Positions 28,321 through 38,913 of a stretch of DNA of 64,000 nucleotides are shown here, piece after piece (positions within the stretch are counted from its first letter, which is position 1; the number at the start of each line of letters is the position of its first letter). The DNA comes from an uncultured SAR324 cluster bacterium (GTDB lineage Bacteria > SAR324 > NAC60-12). Made by a program: the position numbers and the translations under genes. Below the pieces are notes generated by a model. The model did no database searches. It had not been told where the DNA came from and saw only the letters and a program-made list of their open reading frames with translations. The stretch lies in NCBI GenBank assembly GCA_905182865.1, contig CAJJCY010000004.1:186001-250000 (forward strand), read 5' to 3'.

Positions 28321-29673
28321 ATGGAAGAACAAAAAATGAACGCCCCCGATGCACTGTGGCGTCCAATGACCCAGCATAAAACGTTGTTAACAAATCGTCC
28401 GAAACACATTGTCAGAGCTGAAGGTTGTTTCATGATCAATGAAGCCGGTGATCGAATACTAGACGCTACAGCAGGGTTATGGTGTGTAAATGTCGGTCAT
28501 GGTAGGAAAGAGCTGGCTGAAGTCGCAAAGACTCAAATGGAAAAACTTGCTTACGTGATTCCGGTCATGACCTGTGATCCTGCTGTGGAACTTTCCGCTA
28601 AAATGCTGGAAATGATTGGTATGGATAAAGGCCACGTTTATTTCACCAGCAGCGGTTCCGAGGCTAATGAAACGGCATTCAAGATTGTTCGTCAATATCA
28701 TTTACAGTCAGGGAATCCGCGTAAGTCTAAAATCATTTCACGCCATCGTGCTTATCACGGAAACACACTGGCCACAATGACTGCTACCGGGCAGGCCGAA
28801 CGTAAGATTGGATATGAACCTCTGGCTCCCGGATTTTTGCACGTTCCGCCGCCTTATCCTTACCGACGTCATGAGAAATTGACTGTCGAAGAACATGGAT
28901 TGGAATGTGCAAAATTTTTTGAAGACACCATCATTCACGAAGGTGAAGAAACGGTTGCAGCTTTTATCATGGAACCGATGATTTCCGGTGGAGGTATACT
29001 TGTTCCTCCTGATAACTATTTACCAGAAATCCGGAAGATCTGTGATAAATACAATGTGCTGCTGATTATGGACGAAGTAGTTTCCGGATTCGGTAGAACA
29101 GGAAAAATGTTTGGACACGAACACTGGGGAGTCAAGGCTGACATTTTTACGTTTGCCAAAGGCATGGCCAGTGGTTATATGCCTATTGCTGCTACTGTCG
29201 TCAAAGAAAAGATCTTTGAGGCATTTTACGGAGAAGCAAACGAGCTCAAGCATTTCCGGCAAGTAAACACATACGGTGGACATCCGGTTGCAACCTCAGT
29301 AAGTTTGAAAAATATTGAAATTGTCGAGCGTGAGAATCTGGTAGCCAATGCTGCAAAAATGGAGACTTACATCAAGGGTCGTCTGAATGAGTTTTCGGAT
29401 CATCCTTATGTTGGAGAAATCCGTGGTAAGGGCTTGCTGCTGGGCATAGAGCTTGTTTCAGACAAAGAGAAGAAAACACCATTAGAGATGGCCCAAGCCA
29501 ATGCGATTCTTCAAAATTGCCTCAAACAGGGAGTTTCACTCATGCGCAACGGATTCACGGTTCCTGGTCTAGGGAACATTCTTATTATGGCTCCGCCTTT
29601 GATACTTCAGGAAAGTGAGGCTGATATGATTGTGGATGCAATCGGAAATGCCTTAAAGCAGGCATTAAACTAA
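28321..29673 (+). CDS. tpa: Taurine:pyruvate aminotransferase (class III)
   Basis: Tpa transfers the amino group of taurine to pyruvate, giving sulfoacetaldehyde (the substrate of Xsc) and alanine. The protein has 450 residues from the ATG at 28321, chosen because AGGAG (28311-28315) sits just upstream; a further ATG at 28300 would place the ribosome site inside the gene. Class III PLP motifs are visible: SSGSEANETAFKI, LLIMDEVVSGFGRTGKMFG and the Schiff-base Lys in TFAKGMASGYMP. Sequence alone cannot exclude a beta-alanine or GABA aminotransferase. The position between xsc and ald makes taurine much the most likely substrate. Confidence 0.88.
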   Translation: MEEQKMNAPDALWRPMTQHKTLLTNRPKHIVRAEGCFMINEAGDRILDATAGLWCVNVGHGRKELAEVAKTQMEKLAYVIPVMTCDPAVELSAKMLEMIGMDKGHVYFTSSGSEANETAFKIVRQYHLQSGNPRKSKIISRHRAYHGNTLATMTATGQAERKIGYEPLAPGFLHVPPPYPYRRHEKLTVEEHGLECAKFFEDTIIHEGEETVAAFIMEPMISGGGILVPPDNYLPEIRKICDKYNVLLIMDEVVSGFGRTGKMFGHEHWGVKADIFTFAKGMASGYMPIAATVVKEKIFEAFYGEANELKHFRQVNTYGGHPVATSVSLKNIEIVERENLVANAAKMETYIKGRLNEFSDHPYVGEIRGKGLLLGIELVSDKEKKTPLEMAQANAILQNCLKQGVSLMRNGFTVPGLGNILIMAPPLILQESEADMIVDAIGNALKQALN

Positions 29674-29711
29674 ATAAATGCTCGTACTGTTTAAATAAAT
29701 ATCCTTTTTAC

Positions 29712-29717
29712 AGGAGG
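29712..29717 (+). promoter_or_regulatory. Orphan consensus ribosome-binding site before ald
   Basis: AGGAGG, a perfect Shine-Dalgarno core, lies 67 bases before the ald ATG. No ATG, GTG or TTG occurs at a suitable distance, and ald itself has only a weak site. It may be a leftover of a leader peptide or simply a chance match. Confidence 0.3.
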
Positions 29718-29784
29718 TTATTATTCAGTATTTCAACTCATAGAAAAAACAATTTTAAAACAAGTACTTGAAAGTTGATTTAAA

Positions 29785-30897
29785 ATGAAAATAGGTGTTC
29801 CGAAAGAAATTAAGGAAATGGAAAATCGGGTAGGTGCTACGCCGGCCGGAGTAGCTGAACTGGTGCGGAACGGTCATCAAGTTTGTGTAGAAAAAGACTC
29901 AGGTTTGGGCAGTGGTTTCAGCAATTCAGAATATCAGGAAGCCGGTGCGAACATGGTTGATACAGCCGCTGAGGTATGGTCCAGCGAAATGGTTTACAAA
30001 GTCAAAGAACCGCTTCCTGGGGAATATGGATTTTTCCGGGAAGATTTGCTTTTGTTTACCTATCTGCATTTGGCCGCCGAAGAAGCATTGACCAATGCGC
30101 TTATGAGCAGTAAGTCTACCTCAATTGCATACGAAACAGTACAGCTTCCGGATCGCAGTTTGCCTCTGCTCACTCCAATGAGTGAAGTCGCCGGACGCAT
30201 GGCCGTTCAAGTCGGTGCACGCTTTCTGGAAAAACCACAAGGCGGACAGGGAGTGTTGCTGGGCGGTGTTCCGGGTGTAGAACCTGCTCAAGTAGTGATT
30301 ATCGGCGGCGGTGTGGTTGGCATTAACTCCGCCAAAATGGCCGTCGGCATGGGTGCCAAAGTTACGATCCTGGATGTGAGTGCAGATAGAATGCGCTATC
30401 TTGATGATGTGTTCAACGGACGTGTTCAACTGGTGATGTCCAACAGCTATAACATTGCCAGGGCCGTGGAAAGTGCAGATTTGCTGGTTGGAGGTGTGTT
30501 GATTCCGGGGACAAAAGCGCCTCATCTGGTAACTGAAGCCATGGTCAAAACCATGAAACAGGGATCCGTTATTGTGGATGTGGCTATCGACCAGGGAGGT
30601 TGTATTGAAACCATTGATCGTGTCACCTATCACAGTGATCCGGTTTATGTGCAGCACGGTGTTATTCATTACTCTGTTGGAAACATGCCCGGTGCTGTAG
30701 CAAGAACCTCTACACTGGCCTTGACCAACGTCACTACACCATATGCTGTTCAATTGGCCAATAAGGGGTGGAAAACGGCGTGTAAGGAAGATCATGCACT
30801 TGCCTTAGGTCTTAATACTCATGCGGGCAATGTGACCTGTAAAGGCGTTTCTGAGGCTTTTGGTTATGAGTTCGTTCCACCGGAACAAATATTATAA
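29785..30897 (+). CDS. ald: Alanine dehydrogenase
   Basis: Ald oxidises L-alanine with NAD+ to pyruvate, ammonium and NADH, which regenerates the amino acceptor used by Tpa. The protein has 370 residues, the standard size. The N-terminus [20 protein letters not shown] is the family signature. The NAD fold has [17 protein letters not shown], and [13 protein letters not shown] and [13 protein letters not shown] complete the catalytic region. An in-frame TGA six bases before the ATG fixes the start. It is third in the taurine block and convergent with the ureohydrolase. Confidence 0.96.
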   Translation: MKIGVPKEIKEMENRVGATPAGVAELVRNGHQVCVEKDSGLGSGFSNSEYQEAGANMVDTAAEVWSSEMVYKVKEPLPGEYGFFREDLLLFTYLHLAAEEALTNALMSSKSTSIAYETVQLPDRSLPLLTPMSEVAGRMAVQVGARFLEKPQGGQGVLLGGVPGVEPAQVVIIGGGVVGINSAKMAVGMGAKVTILDVSADRMRYLDDVFNGRVQLVMSNSYNIARAVESADLLVGGVLIPGTKAPHLVTEAMVKTMKQGSVIVDVAIDQGGCIETIDRVTYHSDPVYVQHGVIHYSVGNMPGAVARTSTLALTNVTTPYAVQLANKGWKTACKEDHALALGLNTHAGNVTCKGVSEAFGYEFVPPEQIL

Positions 30898-30970
30898 GTA
30901 TACATGATATAAATTTCTCTTGTAATTTAAGTGAACTAGCATGTCCACTGAAATAAACACAATTCAGTTT

Positions 30971-31939
30971 TCAGGTATTATTTTTGCGGTAATGCGCCAA
31001 TAAATTAATGAGTTCAAAAACTGTGGTTGCCGCAGCAAGTGAAGTCAACTCGGCGTGGTCATAGGCCGGAGCAACTTCTACAACATCCGCAGAGATAATA
31101 TTCAGTCCGGCTAAGCCCCTTAAAACCCCGAGTAATTCACGCGAAGTCATTCCAGCAATTTCCGGTGTTCCTGTTCCAGGAGCATGAGCTGGGTCTAGAA
31201 CATCAATATCAATTGACAAATACATTGGGTTGTTCCCCACCCGATCCTTGATGCGCTGGATGACGTGTTCAACACCTTTATTTTGGAACTCATCACAATG
31301 CACAACCTTGAATCCTAATTCTTCATCATTAGTTAGATCATCCCTGCTATATAAAGGTCCCCGGATTCCGACATGAATTGAAGCATGATCTAGGAACAGT
31401 TTTTCTTCAGCAGCCCGTCGAAACGGTGTACCGTGTGTATAAGGTGCGCCAAAATAGGTATCCCAGGTGTCCAGGTGCGCGTCAAAATGAACGAGAGCGA
31501 CAGAACCGTGAAAATGATTTACCGCCCGCAGTAAAGGCAAAGCAATCGTATGGTCACCACCCAGACTGATAATGCTGCCTACTTTTCCCAAAAGATCTGT
31601 CGCAGCAGTTTGGACTTGTCCGACTGCTTCCTCAATATTAAACGGATTACAAGCTATGTCGCCTGCATCTGCCACCTGCAGTTCTGCAAAAGGTTCGGTA
31701 TCATAGGCAGGATGATACTGAGTCCGGAGGTGCCTTGAGGCCTGCCGGATGGCCTGTGGCCCAAATCTGGCTCCGGGGCGATAGCTTGTTCCTGAATCAA
31801 AGGGAATTCCAAGTATTGCAATATCACACTTCTTTACATCTCGTAATTCCGGAAGCCTGGCAAAAGTAGCAGGACCCGCGTAACGTGGAACGATTTTTCC
31901 GCTGACGGGTTGAATGGGAGTATTTTCTTCATTCTTCAT
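30971..31939 (-). CDS. Agmatinase/guanidino-acid ureohydrolase
   Basis: The protein has 322 residues. All ligands of the arginase-family binuclear Mn centre are present: His in LGGDHTI, Asp/His/Asp in HFDAHLDTWD and two Asp in SIDIDVLDPAHAPGTGTPE. The enzyme hydrolyses a guanidino group to urea and an amine. The loop YFGAPYTHGTPFRRA marks a subgroup whose members are usually labelled agmatinase, but where guanidinobutyrase or guanidinopropionase activity is common, so the substrate is open. AAGGAA precedes the ATG. It converges on ald; no urease is in the window. A guanidino-sulfonate substrate is proposed in the findings. Confidence 0.88.
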   Translation of the reverse strand: MKNEENTPIQPVSGKIVPRYAGPATFARLPELRDVKKCDIAILGIPFDSGTSYRPGARFGPQAIRQASRHLRTQYHPAYDTEPFAELQVADAGDIACNPFNIEEAVGQVQTAATDLLGKVGSIISLGGDHTIALPLLRAVNHFHGSVALVHFDAHLDTWDTYFGAPYTHGTPFRRAAEEKLFLDHASIHVGIRGPLYSRDDLTNDEELGFKVVHCDEFQNKGVEHVIQRIKDRVGNNPMYLSIDIDVLDPAHAPGTGTPEIAGMTSRELLGVLRGLAGLNIISADVVEVAPAYDHAELTSLAAATTVFELINLLAHYRKNNT

Positions 31940-32047
31940 TTTTTTCCTTTCAGTTAAAATTCAGTGGGCACTTACTTGAGTTTAAACAAATTTTTATTAA
32001 TTGCTGATTAAATTAAGAGTTATTTCCAAGGGAGTTTCTTTGATATA

Positions 32048-33067
32048 TTAAGCATTATGCCGGGGATCAAAGGCATCACGGACACCTTCGCCGATAAAAA
32101 CCAGCAAACTTAGCTGCAGTGCAATCACTGAAAAGCCTGCAATTCCCAGCCATGGAGCATGAAGATTCGCTTTCCCCTGGGCCAGTAGTTCACCCAGAGA
32201 AGGAGATCCCGGAGGTAAACCGAAGCCCAGGAAATCAAGTGCAGTGAGTGTGGTGATTGAACCGGAAAGGATGAAAGGCATAAAAGTCATAGTGGCAACC
32301 ATGGCATTCGGAAGAATATGGCGTTTCATGATTCTGCTGTGACTCATACCCAGAGCCCGTGCTGCCCGGACGTATTCCAGATTACGCCCCCTTAAAAACT
32401 CTGCACGCACGACTCCAACCAGTCCCATCCAGCTGAAGAGCAGCATGATACCTAGTAGCCACCAGAAATTTGGCTCTACGAAACTTGATAGGATAATCAG
32501 CAAAAACAGGACTGGCAGTCCGGACCAGATTTCGATGAAACGCTGTCCAAGAATATCTACACGACCACCAAAGTAGCCCTGAACTGCACCTGCGGCAACT
32601 CCAACAATCGAACTCAGTATTGTCAGCACCAGTCCAAACAAAACAGAAATACGAAAGCCATAAATCAGCCGAGCTACCACATCACGTCCCTGATCGTCAG
32701 TTCCAAACCAGTTTTCGCCAGTAGGATGAGATGGGGCTGCAGCAGGCAAATCATAGTTGATCGTATCATAACTGTAGCGAATAATGGGCCAGTATATTTC
32801 ACCTTTCTTTTGAATTAATTCTCGTACAAACTCATCGCGATATTCCGCTTCGGTGGCAAATTCACCACCAAATTCTGTTTCCGGAATTGTCTCAATTACT
32901 GGAAAAATCAAGTTACCCTCAAAAATCACCAGCAGTGGTTTGTCATTTGCGACAACTTCGGCAAAAATGCAAACAAAAAAGATGGACAGAAAAATCCACA
33001 AAGACCAATATCCTCTGCGGTTTGCTCTAAAATGCTGTAGACGGCGAAGCGTTATGGAACTCAGCAT
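32048..33067 (-). CDS. yejE: Peptide ABC importer permease YejE
   Basis: The protein has 339 residues, the YejE size. It starts with a short cytoplasmic stretch (LRRLQHFRANRRGYWSLWIF), a helix, and a long periplasmic segment typical of YejE (EFATEAEYRDEFVRELIQKK, then WPIIRYSYDTINYDLPAAAP). Next come GTDDQGRDVVARLIYGFRIS, the EAA loop ARALGMSHSRIMKRHILPNA and the C-terminus VGEGVRDAFDPRHNA-like. YejABEF imports peptides such as microcin C-type compounds. Its start codon shares a base with the yejB stop (TAATG). It is the only gene of the system here without a frame break. Confidence 0.93.
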   Translation of the reverse strand: MLSSITLRRLQHFRANRRGYWSLWIFLSIFFVCIFAEVVANDKPLLVIFEGNLIFPVIETIPETEFGGEFATEAEYRDEFVRELIQKKGEIYWPIIRYSYDTINYDLPAAAPSHPTGENWFGTDDQGRDVVARLIYGFRISVLFGLVLTILSSIVGVAAGAVQGYFGGRVDILGQRFIEIWSGLPVLFLLIILSSFVEPNFWWLLGIMLLFSWMGLVGVVRAEFLRGRNLEYVRAARALGMSHSRIMKRHILPNAMVATMTFMPFILSGSITTLTALDFLGFGLPPGSPSLGELLAQGKANLHAPWLGIAGFSVIALQLSLLVFIGEGVRDAFDPRHNA

Positions 33068-34165
33068 TATGCTTCTCTGGTTTCAAAGTCAATTCTGGGA
33101 TCTATCACAGTGTACATCAAATCACTGATAATCCCGACAATCAGTCCCAGCAAAGTAAAAACAAAAAGTGTCCCGAACATAACTGGATAATCACGTTGAA
33201 TGGTTGATTCAAAGCCCAGTAAACCCAGACCATCAAGTGAAAAAATGATTTCAATCAATAATGAACCTGTAAAAAACATACTGATGAAGACAGCAGGAAA
33301 TCCGGCTATGATTATCAGCATGGCATTCCTGAAAACATGTTTGTAAAGTACCCGCCTTTCCGTAAGCCCTTTTGCGCGGGCCGTAATCACGTATTGTTTG
33401 TTTATTTCATCCAGAAAGGAGTTTTTGGTGAGCATTGTCAGGGAGGCAAAACTACCAATTAAAATTGCAGTAATCGGCAGCACCAGATGCCAGAAATAGT
33501 CAAGAAGCTGCTGCCACCAGGAGCAAAGTGGAGAAGTTGTCAGATACGAGTCCGCGCAGAGGAAACCAACTGAAATAGCTCCCGCCGGAAAAAAGGACAA
33601 TCAGTAGGATCGCAAACAAAAATGTGGGAATGGCATTGCCGAGAATAACAATGGTGCTGCTCCAGACATCAAAGCGTGAGCCGTGTTTGAGAGCTTTTCG
33701 AATTCCGAGTGGAATGCTGACCAGATAGACTGCTAAAGTGCTCCAAATCCCAAGAGAAATCGAAACTGGCATTTTTTCTAGAACAAGATCAACCACTTTC
33801 TGATCTCGGAAGAAACTTTCTCCAAAATTGAATGAAGCATAATCCCGCATCATCTTAAAATATCGAACATGCAGTGGCTTGTCAAAACCATACATACGCT
33901 CGATTTCTTTTACCAGTTCTGGAGCAAGTCCCTGTGTGCCACGATATTTAGAGGGTTTATCTGAAACGGCGCTCTTTTGACCTTTAACGTCTTCACCTCC
34001 GCCTGAGAGACGCTCGGTTGCACTGACTGCTTCGCCCTGTAACTTGGCTATCATTTGCTCCACAGGACCTCCAGGAGCAATCTGGATGATGATGAAGTTG
34101 ACAGTCATTATTCCAATCAGCGTTGGAATAACAAGCAACAAACGACGGATAATATAGGCAGTCAT
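33067..34165 (-). pseudogene. yejB: Peptide ABC importer permease YejB, frameshifted
   Basis: The first frame (34165-33500) starts [20 protein letters not shown] and includes [20 protein letters not shown]. It derails after [10 protein letters not shown]. The next frame continues [20 protein letters not shown], with the EAA-type loop [20 protein letters not shown], to 33067. The shift lies around 33525-33545 and is explained by one extra base; the repaired protein has 365 residues against 364 in E. coli. The join is upstream of the last three helices, so the truncated first frame alone would not form a channel. It is 42 bases after yejA. Confidence 0.9.
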
Positions 34166-34207
34166 GTAGAATTACGCAGAGTTATAAAATTCTCCTCAGT
34201 GTTTTGT

Positions 34208-36047
34208 TTATTTTAGATTTGGCTTTTTTGCCAACAAAGTTTTTTCTTTTGATTCATCTACCCACCAGGTAAAAAATCCCAAACTATATTTGGGAGTTAT
34301 TTCCGGACGGGAAAACTTGTTCCAGTATGCAAGGCGGTAATAGTTGATGTGCCAGTGCGGTATGACGTAGTGCCCCCACAACAACGCACGGTCCAGGGCT
34401 CTGGTACGGTTGATTAATTTTTCACGATCAGGCGCCTCAATAACTAGCCGAATTAGTTTGTCGATTGCAGGATTGCAGATACCGATGAAGTTGCGTGTTC
34501 CACTGGTTTCAGCTGCTTTACAACTCCAGTAGTTATCCTGCTCATTACCCGGTGAGAGGGACTGACCTATCACCATCACAAACATATCAAAATCAAAGGA
34601 ACGGATACGGTTTACGTATTGAGAAGTGTCCACAACTCTTACACTGGCCTCAATTCCCATGCGTTCCAGGTTTTTCTTAAAGGGCAGTACAATCCGTTCG
34701 AATGCAGGGGAGATCAGTAATATTTCAAACTTAAGTTGCTCGCCTGTACTGGAATTGACAAGCTTTCCTTCTTTAATCTCCCAACCGGCTTCTTTGAATA
34801 GTTTTGAAGCGGCACGCAACTGACTACGAATATTTCCAGTTCCATCCGTTAGTGAAGGGCGAAACTTTTTGCTAAAAACTTCTTCCGGTAGATCTTTACG
34901 GAATGGTTCCAAAATCGCCAGTTCTTCAGGAGACGGTAAGCCGCTTGATGCGAGCTCAGAATTTTCGAAAAAACTGTCTGTACGTCTATACTGTCCATAA
35001 AAAAGGTTTTTGTTGCTCCACTCAAAATCAAAAGCATAGCTAATTGCTTCTCTGACCCTGCGGTCCTTGAAAATCGACCGGCGCAAATTAAATGCAAAGC
35101 CCTGCATTCCACGTGGCAGTTCATGAGGAATTTCCGCTCGGATTGTGAGTTTTTCTTCAAATGTTTTTCCAGAGTACATTGAGGCCCACATTTTTGAATT
35201 ATTTTCCTCCCGGAAGTGATATTCCCCAGCTTTGAAGGCTTCCAGAGATACGGTGGCATCACGGTAATAATCGTAACGTACTGTATCAAAATTATTGCTG
35301 CCTTTGTTGACGGGATGATTCGAGGCCCAGTAATCCTTAACACGTTCGTAAGTTATGTATTTTCCTGCCTTGAAATCTTTGATACGGTACGCTCCACTGC
35401 CCAGTGGTGGCTCGAGAGTGGATTTTGAAAAATCCCTGCTTTCCCAGTAATGCTTAGGAAGAACAGGAAGTTGTCCTGTAATCAGTACCAGTTCTCTGTT
35501 AGTAACTCCTTCACGGAACTGGAATTTAACACGGCGATCTCCAAGATCTTTGACTTCGACAATGTCTCCATAATACGATTTATAAAAAGGCGCACCTTTA
35601 TCCATCAATGTATTAAAAGTGAAGATAACATCATCCACGTTAATTGCTTCTCCATCGTGAAACCTGGCTTTTGGATTAAGATGATAAATCACCCAGGTTC
35701 TGTCTTCAGGATACTCAATTTCATCCGCAATCAAGCCATATTCAGTAAAAGCCTCATCGGAAGAACCAGTTGTCAATGTTTCGTAAATCATGCCCAGTCC
35801 ATCAGCGGAAACGCCTTTGGAGATAAATCCGTTGAAACTGTCATAAGTGCCGATGGAATTCAAACGTACAGAACCACCTTTTGGTGCATCCGGGTTCACA
35901 TAATCAAAATGTGGAAAATTGGCGGGATATTTCAGCTCACCAAAGCTTGAGATCCCATGCGACGTAATGATTTTATCTGCCGCAAAGGTACTTTTCGCCA
36001 GCCAGAGGACCGCGATCAGACTAAATTACGAGTTGGGATATTTTCAT
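34208..36047 (-). pseudogene. yejA: Peptide-binding protein YejA, frameshift inside the signal peptide
   Basis: An ATG at 36047, preceded by AGAGGA, starts MKISQLVI and hits TAG at 36021-36023. One base out of phase the sequence goes on SLIAVLWLAKSTFAADKII, which completes a good signal peptide, then the classical YejA start HGISSFGELKYPANFPHFDY and NPDAPKGGSVRLNSIG. The rest is an intact SBP_bac_5 protein to 34208. Removing one base (in TAAATTAC, about 36021-36027) gives 612 residues, close to 604 in E. coli. As written, translation could only begin at an internal site without an export signal, so the product would stay in the cytoplasm. Confidence 0.9.
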
Positions 36048-36272
36048 TGTTCCTCTTTTGACTTATGATTGACGTGGATTAAGGCGTGGTGCCGTTTATT
36101 AATAACTAAAAAGTTATATTTTCTATTGGAGGTGGTTTTATCTCAAGACCAAAATGATTATATTGTGAATTTTGATTTTTTAAACTGTTTAGGACTAAGA
36201 AGAGAATCAGTAAATTCAAACAAATCTTCTAGAGAGAGTGTAATCTCTATGCTAAAAATGTTTAAAGATTAA

Positions 36273-37409
36273 CTATTCAGCAATTGTATTGAGATGACCT
36301 TTATAGCGCTCAGGTAAGCGAAGCTTTAATATTTGCTGGAATCCCCTCTGGTAACCATCAACAGTTTCCTCAAACAATAATTTGGCTGTAGATTCATTTG
36401 TTTTAGAACTGAAATTGAGATAATGTGTTGTATGTGGAGGAGCAAATCCTCGTATTTCCAGGAGAAATATTCCATTTTGTCGAACTTCAAAAATTGGAGA
36501 TTCAATTTTCCATTTGTCAGGGAGATGGATATTCAATTGTTTTACGTTGGTCAGAATTTCAAAACTGCCAATGTGGTCTTTGTAAAAAGGACGGCGAGTC
36601 CAAATAAAAATACTGAGAACAGCAAGTAAAATTGTTGTAGATGCAACGACTTTCCACTTTTGTCTTTTTGTATAATTAGCAATCGGATTATTTTCCCTCC
36701 TGGGTGGTTGAAAAACGAAATAATACAATGAAATTACAGTAAACCAGACCACTCCCAACGACCAGAAGGCATCACTCAAAAAATGTCCGCCCTGTACAAT
36801 ACGGGCATAGCTCATCAACAAGCCATATGTCATTCCAAGTGCCAAGGAAGCCAATGCAAATTTTCGTGACCTCTGCCAAAATACAATGCCGCTGGTCAAA
36901 GTGAAGGCTATAGAGCAATGTCCACATGGAAATGAATGACCGCGTCCGGGAATGCCTGCTTCCAGTACGGGTTTGTATTCCCAGTTTCCGCTGAACTGCG
37001 GTATTTCACGGGGCCGGGGACGTCCAGTGTGATCCTTGAGAACGATATTGACTAAGAGGAGCGAAGCTATAAAAGGAGTTAAAGCGCAAATAAATAAATA
37101 AGGCCGTAGACTTGACCAACTGGACTTAACCCGAGTATTTATCAAGATCAAAATAGAAATGACGGAGACTAATACTCCAGGAATGACCCCATAATCATAG
37201 AGCCAATTCCAGGGAGAAATATCTGCCAGAAACCAGCTGTTTTTGTCAGAAAAAAACTGAGCAGAAAAACTGCGGTCCCAATCATGTGCTTCTCCCCATA
37301 GTGTAAGCCCTACTAAAACAAGGAGCATCACAACAATCAGTAAAATTCCACGGACTATGAAAAAGCTCGATTCAGCCTTTGTCTCTGCTTTAGTTGAAGA
37401 TAAATTCAC
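36273..37409 (-). CDS. PAP2-superfamily membrane phosphatase with a C-terminal extension
   Basis: The protein has 378 residues with about six helices. The three phosphatase motifs are KDHTGRPRP, HSFPCGHCS and RIVQGGHFLSD. In the second the usual Ser-Gly-His is Cys-Gly-His; the catalytic His is kept, and Cys at this place occurs in some relatives of lipid A and lipid phosphatases. After the last helix about 105 residues form a soluble domain of unknown role (from about residue 275). Likely substrates are lipid phosphates such as lipid A, undecaprenyl diphosphate or phosphatidylglycerophosphate; none can be chosen. The gap 36048-36272 before it and 37410-37651 after it carry only weak frames. 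Confidence 0.85.
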   Translation of the reverse strand: MNLSSTKAETKAESSFFIVRGILLIVVMLLVLVGLTLWGEAHDWDRSFSAQFFSDKNSWFLADISPWNWLYDYGVIPGVLVSVISILILINTRVKSSWSSLRPYLFICALTPFIASLLLVNIVLKDHTGRPRPREIPQFSGNWEYKPVLEAGIPGRGHSFPCGHCSIAFTLTSGIVFWQRSRKFALASLALGMTYGLLMSYARIVQGGHFLSDAFWSLGVVWFTVISLYYFVFQPPRRENNPIANYTKRQKWKVVASTTILLAVLSIFIWTRRPFYKDHIGSFEILTNVKQLNIHLPDKWKIESPIFEVRQNGIFLLEIRGFAPPHTTHYLNFSSKTNESTAKLLFEETVDGYQRGFQQILKLRLPERYKGHLNTIAE

Positions 37410-37651
37410 GTAGAAAATACAGAAATTTGTAAATTGATTAAAAAGTGGATAAACTCACAATCTTTCATTATGCAAGCCTAACAAACAGTGGCAAAATGAG
37501 CCAGACAACTTTTTGTGACTTCAAAGGCATATTTCCTGGCAAAAGCACAGTTTGCCTTCCGGACACAATGATTGTAGCTTCTGCTGCAGCTTTTAATAAG
37601 GTTAAACCTCCAACTTCTGCAATATCAGCAGGTCATCTTCAGCGACATGAA

Positions 37652-38672
37652 TTAGCCTAAAAACTGCCAGCCAATCAAAAGGCTGATGTCTTCAGATGAA
37701 TAATAGTCAATATCTTCAGTGAATCCCAAAGAGAAACTGTGAGAACCAATTAAGTGACGCAGCCCGATTACAAGTATCGTTTGCCGGTGGTTTAATCCAC
37801 GTACTGAAGCAGGCACTTCATATCGTGAAGACGCACCTAGAATTTGCACAGTCCGCATTCCAAGTGTTTGAAAGATCTACATTCATTCCAGTTCCGCCGC
37901 TAAAAAAGGTTGGTTTTTGTGGATAAACTTTGTGCTTTGTATTTCCTGGACGTACAGCACCGATGTTCAGCCAAAATGCTAAGGGAAAACCACTAATATT
38001 CCCTGAAGTTGAAGCAAGTAATCCGAGGCCAACATCCGAGTTTCCGGAACTGATCGTGGGCAAATCGGAGCGTGAAGGCTGCTTGAACTCAATGCGATAA
38101 CCCCACCGAATTGGATTTTCCCATATTTCTGTTTTTCCCAACTCATGACGAAAACTAAACACCATATCTCCAATTCCGCGTTGAGGTTCTGTGGTCTCAA
38201 TTTTTTCCTGAGTATCCGGATTATACTGCCAATAATGGTACTCAAAGTTCTGCTTCAATTTACGGGCAGTATAGGGGAAACCGATTATTTGGTGATATTC
38301 TCGCAACAATTTGTCCCAGTTTCCTGGACCTTCTTCCACGTAGCGTAAAGTAAGTCCAAAATCAGTTTTAAGCCCTGTTCCAATTCTGAAAACAAGTGTT
38401 TGTTCCCAGCGTTCATGATCCAGAATCATGCGTGAAGCAGAGAGTTCGCCTGGTGAGTCGATAACTATGGTGTTGCTGGCCTGTAACATTGTCTCGATTT
38501 GGTAAAAACCAGATTCGAGAGTACATGGTGTGAGTGGAGACAATTCAAGAAAAATGGCTGACATCGGCAGTTGGTTACGATGCGGAAATGGATTTTGACA
38601 TTCAGAAGCTTGTACCAATGTGCCCAGGAGGAACAGAGGGATTAAACATCCAAACAGAAATATTTTTATCAT
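37652..38672 (-). pseudogene. DUF3187-family outer-membrane-type protein, frameshifted
   Basis: It begins with a signal peptide (MIKIFLFGCLIPLFLLGTLV, then QASEC) and continues with alternating beta-type sequence such as FRIGTGLKTDFGLTLRYVEE and WGYRIEFKQPSRSDLPTISS. The first frame goes off at about 37866-37872 (after VDLSNT). One extra base there explains it, because the other frame supplies TLGMRTVQILGASSRYEVPA, LRHLIGSHSFSLGFTEDIDY and the ending SSEDISLLIGWQFLG. That final stretch is the conserved end of DUF3187 proteins. The repaired length is 339 residues. Function in the family is not known; a barrel or porin-like envelope protein is the best guess. Confidence 0.72.
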
Positions 38673-38913
38673 TAATCATTAAATTAAGTTTTTAAAGTAC
38701 ACCTATTTTTCTATCAGAAGCGTCCTCAGGAGAAAAGCTATTTTAGCTCAGGGTCGATTATAATGCTTTTGGTTTGCAGTAAAATTATGTTGTGATAGAA
38801 TGTCCTGAATTAGCACAAAGGAACGCTCTCAATGTTTGGTTGTAAGCACTATTCGTGGAAAATAATATTTTAGATTTTACAGGAAATCTTCATCATTTGA
38901 AATAATTTCTGAT

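Noticed and set aside
30121..30795. 224-residue antisense frame inside ald
   Set aside because: It is the reverse-strand shadow of a fully conserved alanine dehydrogenase; the His/Cys-rich translation resembles no protein.
36069..36272. 67-residue plus-strand frame ahead of PAP2
   Set aside because: It is AT-rich and has no recognisable feature; it lies in the yejA promoter region.
37445..37660. 71-residue plus-strand frame between PAP2 and DUF3187
   Set aside because: Frames are open on both strands here and neither has a ribosome site or family resemblance. The gap 37410-37651 may hold a small decayed gene, but I cannot support one.
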